Source: JBHJHK01 sp050330975
GTDB taxonomy: Bacteria > Pseudomonadota > Gammaproteobacteria > Competibacterales > Competibacteraceae
Direction: 5' to 3'
NCBI GenBank assembly: GCA_050330975.1
Contig: JBHJHK010000165.1
Location: 1-22,173 of the forward strand
Length of the DNA stretch: 22,173 bases
In this document: positions 14,574-21,909 of the stretch, piece after piece
Layout: the number at the start of each line of letters is the position of its first letter
How positions within the stretch are numbered: position 1 is the first letter of the stretch
The notes under the pieces: model-generated
Databases searched by the model: none
Seen by the model: only the letters and a program-made list of their open reading frames with translations
Told to the model about the DNA's origin: nothing
Program-made: the position numbers and the translations under genes

Positions 14574-15761
14574 ATGTCGACTCCCGATAACCCCGTCGTC
14601 TTTGATGCCAGTTTCTTCGATCCGATCATCGATCGCCGCGGCACCGACAGCACCCATAGCACCAAGTGGGCCAAGTACGCCGGCCGCGACGTCGTGCCCA
14701 TGTGGGTGGCAGATATGGATTTTGCTTCCCCCCCGGCGGTGCTCGAGGCCCTCCACCGCCGGGTGGACCACGGGGTATTTGGCTACAGCCGTCCCCCGGT
14801 GGGCTTGGTGGAGACCATGGTCGCCCACCTGGAACGCCGCCACCGCTTTGAGGTCGACCCCGAGGCCTTGGTGTGGCTGCCGGGGCTGGTGCCGGGGATC
14901 AACCTCGCCTGTCGGGCCGTGGGGGAAGACGGCGATGGCGTGGCCACCTTTGTCCCCGTCTACCACCCCTTCCTCAAGGCTCCCGCCCTGTCCCGGCGCA
15001 CCCTGGTGACGGTGCCCTTGGCCGAGGCCCACAACCGCTGGCAACCGGATGCCGCGGCGTTGGCCAAGGCCTTGACCCCCCGGACCCGGTTGTTTTTGCT
15101 CTGCAACCCCCACAACCCCGTGGGTCGGGTGTTCGGCGAAGCCGAGTTGACCGCCCTGGCCGAGGTGTGCCTGGCCAACGATGTGGTGGTGGTGGCCGAC
15201 GAGATCCACTGCGATCTGATTTTAGAGCCCGGCCTCGACCACCTGTCCTTTGCGGCCCTGGCTCCCGAGGTGGCCGACCGCACCATCACGCTTTTGGCCC
15301 CCAGCAAGACCTACAACCTGGCGGGTTTGGGTTGTTCCCTGGCAGTGATCACCAACCGCGAGTTGCGGGAGCGCTTTAAGGCTGCCATGACCGGTATCGT
15401 CCCCGACGTGACCCCCTTGAGCTTGGCCGCCGCCGAAGCCGCCTATGGCCGCGGCGAACCCTGGCGCCAGGGGTTGATCGCCTATCTGCGCCACAACCGC
15501 GACCGCCTCCAGGCAGCGGTGGCCGGCTGGCCCGGAGTGGACATGGCCCCCGCAGAGGCCACCTATTTGGCCTGGCTCGACTGCCGCGCCACCGGGGTCG
15601 ACGACCCTTTGGCCTTTTGCGAAGCCGCTGGGGTGGGCCCCTCACCGGGGGCCCAGTTTGGCGCCCCCGGTTTTGTGCGCCTCAACTTCGGCTGCCCCAC
15701 ATCCACCCTAGAGACGGCCATAGCCCGTCTGGGCAAGGCCTTTGGCGGACTGGCGCTTTGA
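14574..15761 (+). CDS. patB: PLP-dependent C-S beta-lyase / aminotransferase, PatB/MalY type
   Basis: Fold-type I PLP enzyme that splits C-S bonds of cystathionine or other cysteine S-conjugates to pyruvate, ammonia and a thiol; some relatives act as aminotransferases or regulators. ATG 14574 gives 395 residues, the family's length; the frame continues upstream but across the divergent intergenic DNA. Motifs: TKWAKYAG (30-37) and VPMWVADMDF (41-50), both typical of this branch, FGYSRPP with Y71, CNPHNPVGRVF with N178, VVADEIHCDLI with D209, and APSKTYNLAGL with the Schiff-base lysine K245. All cofactor residues are intact. No good Shine-Dalgarno precedes it. It lies 110 bases before aapJ, which has its own promoter candidate. 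Confidence 0.9.
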   Translation: MSTPDNPVVFDASFFDPIIDRRGTDSTHSTKWAKYAGRDVVPMWVADMDFASPPAVLEALHRRVDHGVFGYSRPPVGLVETMVAHLERRHRFEVDPEALVWLPGLVPGINLACRAVGEDGDGVATFVPVYHPFLKAPALSRRTLVTVPLAEAHNRWQPDAAALAKALTPRTRLFLLCNPHNPVGRVFGEAELTALAEVCLANDVVVVADEIHCDLILEPGLDHLSFAALAPEVADRTITLLAPSKTYNLAGLGCSLAVITNRELRERFKAAMTGIVPDVTPLSLAAAEAAYGRGEPWRQGLIAYLRHNRDRLQAAVAGWPGVDMAPAEATYLAWLDCRATGVDDPLAFCEAAGVGPSPGAQFGAPGFVRLNFGCPTSTLETAIARLGKAFGGLAL

Positions 15762-15793
15762 AAAAACATTGCCAAACTCTTATGTGCCCCACC

Positions 15794-15822
15794 CTGGCAG
15801 AGGGCGAGATCGAGACTATACT
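15794..15822 (+). promoter_or_regulatory. Candidate sigma-70 promoter of the aap operon
   Basis: CTGGCA (15794-15799, four of six to TTGACA), a 17-base spacer and TATACT (15817-15822, five of six to TATAAT). It lies 50 bases upstream of the aapJ ATG, inside the 110-base gap after patB, which suits a separate transcription unit. Confidence 0.5.
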
Positions 15823-15871
15823 CAGGGGCTTTACAGACTGACCCCCCACCCCTTCATCGGGAGATATCGCT

Positions 15872-16891
15872 ATGACCAAGCTGTATTTTTTGGCCCTGCC
15901 CCTGGTGCTGGTCGCCTTCGCCGCCCACGCCCAGGAGTCTTCGACCCTCGAGGCGGTCAAAGGCAAAGACTTTATCCAGTGCGGGATCAGCGGCCAGGTG
16001 CCCGGCTTTTCCAGCCTCGGGGAAGACGGTGAGTACCAGGGCATCGACGTGGACTTCTGCCGCGCCATGGCGGCGGCGGTGTTTGGCGATCCCAGCAAAG
16101 TCAAGTATTCCCCCCTCACCGCCAAGGAGCGCTTCACCGCCCTCCAGTCCGGCGAAGTGGATATCCTCTCCCGCAACACCACCTGGACCTCCACCCGGGA
16201 CACCGCCCTGGGCCTGAACTTCGCCGGCGTCAACTACTACGACGGCCAGGGGTTTATGGTTCGCAAGGACTTGGGTATCACCAGCGTCAAAGAGTTGGAT
16301 GGGGCTTCTGTCTGCACCCAGACCGGCACCACCACCGAGCTCAACCTGGCGGACTATTTCCGGGCCAACGATCTGGAGTATCAATTGGTGGCCTTTGAAC
16401 GGGCCCCCGAAGTGATCGCCGCCTACGAGGCCGGGCGCTGTGACGCCTACACCACCGACCAGTCGGGTCTGGCCGGCCAGCGCCTCACCCTGCAAAACCC
16501 CGACGACCACAAAGTCCTCCCCGAGGTGATCTCTAAAGAGCCCCTGGGCCCCGTGGTTCGCCAAGGGGACGACCAGTGGTTCGACATCACCAAGTGGGTG
16601 CTGATGGCCCAGCTGGAGGCCGACGAGCTGGGTGTGACCTCGGAAAACGTCGACCAAATGAAAAGCGACAGCGGTAGTCCCGCCGTCAAGCGGTTGCTGG
16701 GCGTCGAGGGTACCACCGGCGAGGCCCTGGGGCTCACCAATGACTGGGCCTATGACGTCATCAAGCTGGTGGGCAATTACGGCGAAGTGTTCGCCAAAAA
16801 CCTGGGTCCCGAAACCCCCATCGGCCTGGAGCGGGGCGTCAATGCCCTGTGGAACCAGGGGGGGTTGATGTACCCCATGCCCATCCGCTGA
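15872..16891 (+). CDS. aapJ: General L-amino-acid ABC importer, periplasmic binding protein
   Basis: Captures amino acids in the periplasm for AapQMP. ATG 15872 has GGGAGA at 15859-15864 and gives 339 residues, typical of AapJ. The signal peptide is MTKLYFLALPLVLVAFAAHA with cleavage after AHA (residue 20). The AapJ/BztA signature regions are present: TLEAVKGKDFIQCGISGQVPGFS, GIDVDFCRAMAAAVFGD, LTAKERFTALQSGEVDILSRNTTWT, and LNFAGVNYYDGQGFMV. The long insert-free form of about 340 residues separates AapJ from the shorter HisJ/GlnH proteins of about 250. First gene of aapJQMP. Confidence 0.95.
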   Translation: MTKLYFLALPLVLVAFAAHAQESSTLEAVKGKDFIQCGISGQVPGFSSLGEDGEYQGIDVDFCRAMAAAVFGDPSKVKYSPLTAKERFTALQSGEVDILSRNTTWTSTRDTALGLNFAGVNYYDGQGFMVRKDLGITSVKELDGASVCTQTGTTTELNLADYFRANDLEYQLVAFERAPEVIAAYEAGRCDAYTTDQSGLAGQRLTLQNPDDHKVLPEVISKEPLGPVVRQGDDQWFDITKWVLMAQLEADELGVTSENVDQMKSDSGSPAVKRLLGVEGTTGEALGLTNDWAYDVIKLVGNYGEVFAKNLGPETPIGLERGVNALWNQGGLMYPMPIR

Positions 16892-16916
16892 GCCGGACTT
16901 GGGCAAGGGTTTTGAA

Positions 16917-16954
16917 GGGGCTCTCCCCCGCGGCGACGCCTCGGGTATCGCCGC
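16917..16954 (+). other. Two adjoining hairpins between aapJ and aapQ
   Basis: GGGG (16917-16920), CTCT, CCCC (16925-16928) is followed at once by GCGGCGA (16930-16936), an 11-base loop and TCGCCGC (16948-16954). Neither has a T-run. In many binding-protein operons such an intercistronic structure protects the upstream message, so that more binding protein than permease is made; that role here is inferred. Confidence 0.45.
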
Positions 16955-16974
16955 CCTCTAGGGGGCTTTAAATC

Positions 16975-18168
16975 GTGGCAACCACTCCCCAAGAGTTGTC
17001 TTCCCCACCACCCAGCCCTGCTCCTTGGCGCGACCCCCGCTGGCGGGCGGTGGCGTTTCAAGTGGTCATGTTGGCTGGGGTCATCGCCCTGGGGATTTAT
17101 CTGGTCTCCAATACCCTCGACAATCTGGAGCGCCAGGGCATCGCGTCGGGGTTCGGGTTTTGGAACACCACCGCCGGCTTTGACATCGCCACCACCCTGA
17201 TTGCCTACGACGAGTCCTCCACCTACGGCCGGGTGTTTTGGGTGGGTCTGCTCAATACCCTGGCGGTATCGGCGGTGGGTATCGTCTTGGCCACGGTGTT
17301 GGGGTTTATCGTCGGCATCGCCCGGCTCTCCCCCAACTGGCTCATCGCCAAGATCGCCTTGGTCTATGTGGAGACCCTGCGCAACTTGCCGCTGTTGCTG
17401 CAGATCTTCTTCTGGTATTTCGGGGTGTTGGCCGCCTTGCCCACCCCCCGCCAGGGCATCGAGATGGGGGGTTGGCTGTTTCTCAACAACCGCGGCGGCT
17501 ACTTTCCAGGCCTGGTGTTCGAAGGCGCCTTTACCTGGGTGCTCGGCACCTTGGCGGTGGGCGTCGTCGCCGCGGTGGTGGTGGCCCGCTGGGCCGCGCG
17601 CCGCCGGGAGGCCACGGGGCGCACCTTTCCCACCCTGGCGGTGGTATTGGGTCTGGTCCTGGGGCTCCCCGTGCTGACATTTTTGCTCACGGGCCGGCCG
17701 GTGAGCCTTGACTATCCGGAACTCAGGGGCTTTAACTTTCGCGGTGGCGCCACCGTGTCCCCGGAGTTCGCCGCCTTGCTGGTGGCCTTGGCCACCTACA
17801 CCGCCAGCTTTATCGCCGAGATCGTGCGGGCGGGGATTCTGGCGGTCAACCGCGGCCAAACTGAGGCGGCCTTGGCTTTGGGCCTACCCCCGGCGCGCAC
17901 CCTGCGCCTCATCATCATTCCCCAGGCCCTGCGGGTGATTATCCCCCCCCTCACCAGTCAATACCTCAATTTGACCAAGAACTCCTCGTTGGCGGCGGCC
18001 ATCGCCTACCCGGACTTGGTGTTGGTGTTCGCCGGTATCACCCTCAACCAGACGGGCCAGGCGGTGGAGGTCATCGCCCTCACCATGGCGGTGTACCTCA
18101 CCTTGAGTCTGACCATCTCGTTTTTGATGAACTGGTACAACCGCAAGATGGCGCTCGTGGAGCGCTAG
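16975..18168 (+). CDS. aapQ: General L-amino-acid ABC importer permease
   Basis: Inner-membrane subunit, 397 residues, characteristic of AapQ/BztB, which are longer than HisQ-type permeases because of an inserted periplasmic/loop region (here about 145-260, with EMGGWLFLNNRGGYFPGLV). GTG 16975 is preceded by AGGGGG at 16960-16965. It contains a single N-terminal helix (about 22-45), a core opening with VGLLNTLAVSAVGIVLATVLG, the LRNLPLLLQIFFWYF helix, and the EAA loop E297-A298-A299 in QTEAALALGLPPARTLRLIIIPQALRVIIPP, where the ATPase docks. It pairs with AapM to form the channel. Confidence 0.95.
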   Translation: MATTPQELSSPPPSPAPWRDPRWRAVAFQVVMLAGVIALGIYLVSNTLDNLERQGIASGFGFWNTTAGFDIATTLIAYDESSTYGRVFWVGLLNTLAVSAVGIVLATVLGFIVGIARLSPNWLIAKIALVYVETLRNLPLLLQIFFWYFGVLAALPTPRQGIEMGGWLFLNNRGGYFPGLVFEGAFTWVLGTLAVGVVAAVVVARWAARRREATGRTFPTLAVVLGLVLGLPVLTFLLTGRPVSLDYPELRGFNFRGGATVSPEFAALLVALATYTASFIAEIVRAGILAVNRGQTEAALALGLPPARTLRLIIIPQALRVIIPPLTSQYLNLTKNSSLAAAIAYPDLVLVFAGITLNQTGQAVEVIALTMAVYLTLSLTISFLMNWYNRKMALVER

Positions 18169-18179
18169 GGGGATCATCC

Positions 18180-19307
18180 ATGGCCGATTCAAAGTCTTCT
18201 GCCCCCGTCCCGGGGGACTATGAACCGGGGCACCATCCGGCCCTACCCCCCCCCATCAGCCAGGTGGGCCCCGTGGCCTGGTTGCGCAACAACTTGTTCT
18301 CCACTCCCCTGAATACCCTCTTGACCCTGGTGGGGTTGGGGTTGATCTACGTTTCGGTGCCGCCCCTGCTGGATTGGGCCTTCTTCAGCGCCGACTGGAT
18401 GGGGGAGAGTCGGGACGATTGCAGCCGCGATGGCGCCTGTTGGGTGTTCATCGGCGCCTGGCTCAAACAGCTGTTCTACGGCCGCTATCCCACCGAAGAA
18501 TTGTGGCGCATCAACCTGGCCTATGTCCTGGTGGTGGCGAGTTTGGTGTGGTTGTTGATCCCCAAGGCCCCCCACAAGGCTTGGGTGGGGGTGTTTTTGC
18601 TGGTTGTTTTCCCCGTCGTCGCCTTTTACTTGTTCACCGGCGGCCAGTGGGGCCTAGTTGAGGTGGAAACCTCCCTCTGGGGAGGATTGTTTTTGACCCT
18701 GGTGGTGGCGGTGGTGGGCATCGTCGCCTCGCTGCCCCTGGGGATTTTGCTGGCCCTGGGCCGACGCTCGGATTTGCCCATTATCAGCGCCCTGTCGGCG
18801 GCCTTTATCGAACTGTGGCGCGGCGTGCCCCTGATTACCGTGTTGTTCATGGCCTCGGTGATGTTTCCGCTGTTTTTGCCCGAGGGCCTCAACTTCGACA
18901 AGTTGTTGCGGGCCTTGGTGGGGGTGACGTTATTCGCCTCGGCCTACATGGCCGAGGTCATCCGCGGCGGCCTCCAGGCCATTCCCCGGGGGCAATACGA
19001 AGCTGCCCAGGCCTTGGGGTTGCCCTACTGGCGGATGATGGGGTTTGTGATTTTGCCCCAGGCCCTCAAGCTGGTCATCCCCGGCATCGTCAATACTTTC
19101 ATCGGTTTGTTTAAAGACACCACCTTGGTCTACATCATCGGCCTCTACGACCTGTTGGGCATCGCCCAAACCGCCGCCCAAAACCCCGACTGGGTGGGCT
19201 TTGCCATCGAGGGGTATGTCTTCGCCGGGCTGATCTTCTGGGCGTTTTGCTTCGGCATGTCCCGCTACAGCCAAAACCTGGAGCGTCGTCTCCACACCGG
19301 CCACTGA
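18180..19307 (+). CDS. aapM: General L-amino-acid ABC importer permease
   Basis: Second channel subunit, 375 residues, normal for AapM/BztC. ATG 18180 follows the aapQ stop by 11 bases with AGGGGGAT between them. The N-terminal region carries an AapM-like stretch (WLRNNLFSTPLNTLLTL), a periplasmic loop with a Cys pair in DDCSRDGACW (a possible disulfide), and the core ETSLWGGLFLTLVVAVVGIVASLPLGI. The EAA loop has E274-A275-A276 in GQYEAAQALGLPYWRMMGFVILPQALKLVIP, then NTFIGLFKDTTLVYIIGLYDLL. It is encoded 57 bases before aapP. Confidence 0.95.
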   Translation: MADSKSSAPVPGDYEPGHHPALPPPISQVGPVAWLRNNLFSTPLNTLLTLVGLGLIYVSVPPLLDWAFFSADWMGESRDDCSRDGACWVFIGAWLKQLFYGRYPTEELWRINLAYVLVVASLVWLLIPKAPHKAWVGVFLLVVFPVVAFYLFTGGQWGLVEVETSLWGGLFLTLVVAVVGIVASLPLGILLALGRRSDLPIISALSAAFIELWRGVPLITVLFMASVMFPLFLPEGLNFDKLLRALVGVTLFASAYMAEVIRGGLQAIPRGQYEAAQALGLPYWRMMGFVILPQALKLVIPGIVNTFIGLFKDTTLVYIIGLYDLLGIAQTAAQNPDWVGFAIEGYVFAGLIFWAFCFGMSRYSQNLERRLHTGH

Positions 19308-19364
19308 CCAGGACCCTTTGACCTGCGCTATGAGTCGCCATTATCAACCGAGAGGATCGTCTTT

Positions 19365-20135
19365 GTGAGCGATGCCCCCGTCCCCGCCACCACAGCCGAC
19401 GTGGTGATGGTCCAAATCAGTGCCATGCACAAGTGGTTTGGCCAGTTTCACGTGTTGCGCAACATCGACCTCACCGTCCACCAGGGGGAGCGCATCGTCA
19501 TCTGCGGTCCCTCGGGGTCGGGGAAGTCCACCCTCATCCGCTGCATCAACCGCCTAGAGGAGTTCCAGCGGGGGCGCGTCGTCATCGACGGCACCGAACT
19601 CACCAACGACCTGCGCAATATCGAGCGGGTGCGCCGAGAGGTGGGGATGGTGTTCCAGCACTTCAATCTTTTCCCTCACCTCACGGTGCTGCAATACTGT
19701 ACCTTGGCCCCCATGTGGGTGCGCAAGATGCCTAAGAAGGACGCCGAAGCCCGGGCCATGCACCTCCTCGAGCGGGTGCGAATTCCCGACCAGGCCCACA
19801 AATACCCGGGTCAGCTCTCCGGTGGTCAACAGCAGCGGGTGGCCATCGCCCGGGCCTTGTGTATGGGTCCCAAGTTGATGTTGTTCGACGAGCCCACCTC
19901 GGCGTTGGATCCAGAGATGATCAAAGAGGTCCTGGACACCATGGTGGCGTTAGCCGCCGATGGCATGACCATGCTCTGTGTGACCCATGAGATGGGCTTT
20001 GCCCGTCAGGTGGCCGATCGGGTGATCTTTATGGACGGCGGCGGGATCATCGAACAAAACCGCCCCGAGGCCTTCTTTAGCAATCCCAAGTCCGAGCGCA
20101 CTCAGCGGTTCCTCGGCCAAGTGCTGGGCCATTGA
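19365..20135 (+). CDS. aapP: General L-amino-acid ABC importer ATPase
   Basis: Cytoplasmic ATPase of the importer, 256 residues. GTG 19365 has GAGAGGA at 19350-19356. Walker A is GPSGSGKST (48-56), the Q-loop is VFQHFNLFPHLTV with Q98, the signature LSGGQQQR (151-158), Walker B LMLFDE with D175/E176, the D-loop SALD, and the switch histidine H208 in VTHEMGF. The segment after the Q-loop reads LQYCTLAP where relatives mostly have LENCTLAP or similar. A 57-base gap to aapM contains no terminator-like structure. The stop overlaps the start of the next gene (TTGA). Confidence 0.95.
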   Translation: MSDAPVPATTADVVMVQISAMHKWFGQFHVLRNIDLTVHQGERIVICGPSGSGKSTLIRCINRLEEFQRGRVVIDGTELTNDLRNIERVRREVGMVFQHFNLFPHLTVLQYCTLAPMWVRKMPKKDAEARAMHLLERVRIPDQAHKYPGQLSGGQQQRVAIARALCMGPKLMLFDEPTSALDPEMIKEVLDTMVALAADGMTMLCVTHEMGFARQVADRVIFMDGGGIIEQNRPEAFFSNPKSERTQRFLGQVLGH

Positions 20136-20653
20136 ATCGAGCCAACAACCCTTGGCGTTGGCGCTACTTCGCCTATGGCTCCAACCTCCATCCCCCCCGA
20201 TTGACGGCGCGCCTGGGGGCCGTAGCTCCCTTGGGGGTGGCCGCCCTCCACGGCCACCAGTTCCAGTTCCACAAGTGGGGCAAAGATGGCTCGGCCAAGG
20301 CCGACGCCCGCTGGACGGGCCGCTCTAGCCATCGGGTGTGGGGTGCCCTCTACGGTTTGAGCGATGGCCAGCGCCGGGAGCTCGATGCCATCGAAGGCCT
20401 GGGGAAGGGTTACCAGCGGGCCTGGTTGGCGGTGGCCGGGGAGGTGGGATTTTTCTATCGGGCCACTTCTGATGCCTGGGACCCCGAACTCAAACCCTTT
20501 GACTGGTACCGAGCCCTGGTGGTGGCGGGGGGCCGTTACCACGGTTTACCCGCGGCCTACCTGGCGTCCATAGAGGCCTTCGAAGCGGTGGTTGACCCCG
20601 ATCGGGAGCGGTCGGCCAGCCATTGGGCGTTGTTGGCGGCCTACGGGGGTTAG
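20132..20653 (+). CDS. Gamma-glutamylcyclotransferase-like protein
   Basis: Predicted to release 5-oxoproline from gamma-glutamyl amino acids or a related substrate, in the cytoplasm. TTG 20132 overlaps the aapP stop as TTGA, so translation is likely coupled to the ATPase; 173 residues follow. Motifs of the GGCT-like fold: RYFAYGSNL (11-19) for substrate binding, FHKWGKDGSAKAD (46-59), GALYGLSDGQRRELDAIEG with the candidate catalytic glutamate E88, and a GLPAAYLASI stretch near the end. No signal peptide. Chain length and motif spacing fit the eukaryote-like GGCT branch better than ChaC. The TTG start has only a weak ribosome site, consistent with coupling; no better in-frame start precedes the YGSNL motif. 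Confidence 0.85.
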   Translation: MNRANNPWRWRYFAYGSNLHPPRLTARLGAVAPLGVAALHGHQFQFHKWGKDGSAKADARWTGRSSHRVWGALYGLSDGQRRELDAIEGLGKGYQRAWLAVAGEVGFFYRATSDAWDPELKPFDWYRALVVAGGRYHGLPAAYLASIEAFEAVVDPDRERSASHWALLAAYGG

Positions 20654-21540
20654 CGGCCCGCCGGAGCGGGAAGGGGCAGGGCCATGGGGTGTTCCTTGGC
20701 CGGGCTCGGCGGGAACAATCGGGGCCACAGCCGCCGCTGGGGGTCCCTCTGGCGCAAGGCGAGGAGAACCTCAATATCGGCCTCGATGCGCTCTTTGACT
20801 TCATCGCGCAACTCTTGGCAGGCGCTGTCTCGCTCGAAGTCTCCCTCGAAGCGATGGGTTTCGATGGGCTGCGAAAACTTGAAATACAGTCGCTGGGGCT
20901 TGGGCAAAGGCGTTGGCCCCACCCCCTTGAGGAGGGGTACCAGGATATCCTGGCGTCCTGACAATTTTTGTACCACAGTACCCAAGGGCGTACGGGCGAT
21001 ATCATTGCCATCGACCACGATGTCGTAGCATTCCTCGGCGCCGACGGCGGCAAAGGGCACAATGGGGTAGCCGTAGGCGATGGCCATCCGGGCGAAGCCC
21101 ATGCGCGAACCCCAGATGAGTTTGTACTGCTCTCCCCGGCGTTTGAAGACCTCCCTAGCCCCCCCGGGAAATGCGATGAGATACTCCTTTTGGGCCATCA
21201 TCCTGGCGCAGTTTTCCCGGGTGCCGTCGACGATACCCATGGTGTGCCAAAAATGCCCCCAACCGGGGATGTCGAAGTGGGCATGGTCCCCTAGGGCCCG
21301 GACGTAGATGCCCAATTGCTTGTAGATCTCCGCCAACATCAACGGCGCGTCGAGGACCCCGGTGAGGGTGTGGTTGCCCACTAGCATCACCGGACGGTCC
21401 CGGGGTATGTGTTCTAGACCCAAAAACAACGGTTGGGTGAGCCAACGCCAAGGCCGGAGCAGGGTCTCACCCAATTGGTTGGCCCGGTGGATTTCCTCGG
21501 TGGAAAAAGGGCGATAACGACGCAATTCACGACTATCCAT
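20650..21540 (-). CDS. Lysophospholipid acyltransferase-family protein (PlsC/MGAT-like)
   Basis: Probably transfers an acyl chain to a glycerol-type or lysolipid acceptor at the inner membrane; the exact acceptor is unknown. 296 residues; ATG 21540 has GGGAGA just upstream. Motifs: LEHIPRDRPVMLVGNHTLTGVLDAP, where the catalytic-type His-Asp pair is H57 and D64, LIAFPGGAREVFKRRGEQYKL (block III-like, 121-141), and GYPIVPFAAVGAEE (157-170). The H-to-D spacing is wider than the HX4D of classic PlsC, as occurs in the MGAT/TMEM68-like branch. There is no long hydrophobic helix, so association is peripheral or through short segments. Convergent with the cyclotransferase gene: the two stop codons overlap. 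Confidence 0.82.
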   Translation of the reverse strand: MDSRELRRYRPFSTEEIHRANQLGETLLRPWRWLTQPLFLGLEHIPRDRPVMLVGNHTLTGVLDAPLMLAEIYKQLGIYVRALGDHAHFDIPGWGHFWHTMGIVDGTRENCARMMAQKEYLIAFPGGAREVFKRRGEQYKLIWGSRMGFARMAIAYGYPIVPFAAVGAEECYDIVVDGNDIARTPLGTVVQKLSGRQDILVPLLKGVGPTPLPKPQRLYFKFSQPIETHRFEGDFERDSACQELRDEVKERIEADIEVLLALRQRDPQRRLWPRLFPPSPAKEHPMALPLPAPAGR

Positions 21541-21635
21541 AGGGGTCTCCCGTTGGCAAACTCTTTCACCTCAGAGGCTGCACCGAGCAGGGTCCCGTGG
21601 TATTGGGCGTGGACTCAGCGACAAGCACTAGGTGC

Positions 21636-21664
21636 AGTAAAACATATGTACAATGTATGTACAA
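21636..21664 (-). promoter_or_regulatory. Candidate promoter of the acyltransferase gene
   Basis: On the - strand: TTGTAC (21664-21659, four of six to TTGACA), a 17-base spacer, then TTTACT (21641-21636, four of six to TATAAT). It is 96 bases upstream of the ATG and coincides with the tandem repeat, so a protein bound to the repeat would cover the promoter. Confidence 0.3.
21645..21664. repeat. Tandem TATGTACAA repeat, 11-bp period
   Basis: TATGTACAA occurs at 21645-21653 and 21656-21664, separated by TG. Each copy contains the palindrome TGTACA. The 11-base period puts both copies on the same face of the helix, as expected for operator half-sites or adjacent dimer sites. Confidence 0.6.
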
Positions 21665-21828
21665 GTTGGTGCTATACAATCTTTCTACTTTGACCGTTTT
21701 GTGGCAGTTAGTGCCCGTTGTCCATCCTTTGTAGAGCTGTGGCTGGCGAGGGGGCTGGGCCATGGCCAGGCTGGCCCGTAGCGTTGTCCGGGGACCACGG
21801 CGAGTTCTTGGGACGCTGGGGGAAATCT

Positions 21829-21858
21829 CTGACGCCGCCGGGGCTGGGGCGTTATAAT
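21829..21858 (+). promoter_or_regulatory. Sigma-70 promoter of the methyltransferase gene
   Basis: CTGACG (21829-21834, four of six), an 18-base spacer and a perfect TATAAT (21853-21858). The start codon follows 52 bases after the -10 box. The region in between is GC-rich without clear structure. Confidence 0.5.
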
Positions 21859-21909
21859 CCCGCCGCACCCCACCCTGCCGCCCCAAGCCCATCACCCTGC
21901 GAGGTCGCC

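Larger units (their letters stand above)
21541..21909. other. 369-base divergent intergenic region, lower GC
   Basis: No gene is supported. The half next to the acyltransferase gene is AT-richer than its surroundings and carries the TATGTACAA repeats at 21645-21664. The half next to the methyltransferase gene is GC-rich and ends with a good promoter at 21829-21858. A TTGACC at about 21690 looks like a -35 box but has no matching -10. Confidence 0.5.

Noticed and set aside
15854..16906. 350-residue - strand frame across aapJ
   Set aside because: Antisense to a gene with a full AapJ match; the composition (Gly, Val, His, Gln-rich) is typical of antisense frames in GC-rich genes.
16777..17859. 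360-residue - strand frame across aapQ
   Set aside because: Low-complexity hydrophilic translation, no ribosome site or motif, fully antisense to a clear permease gene.
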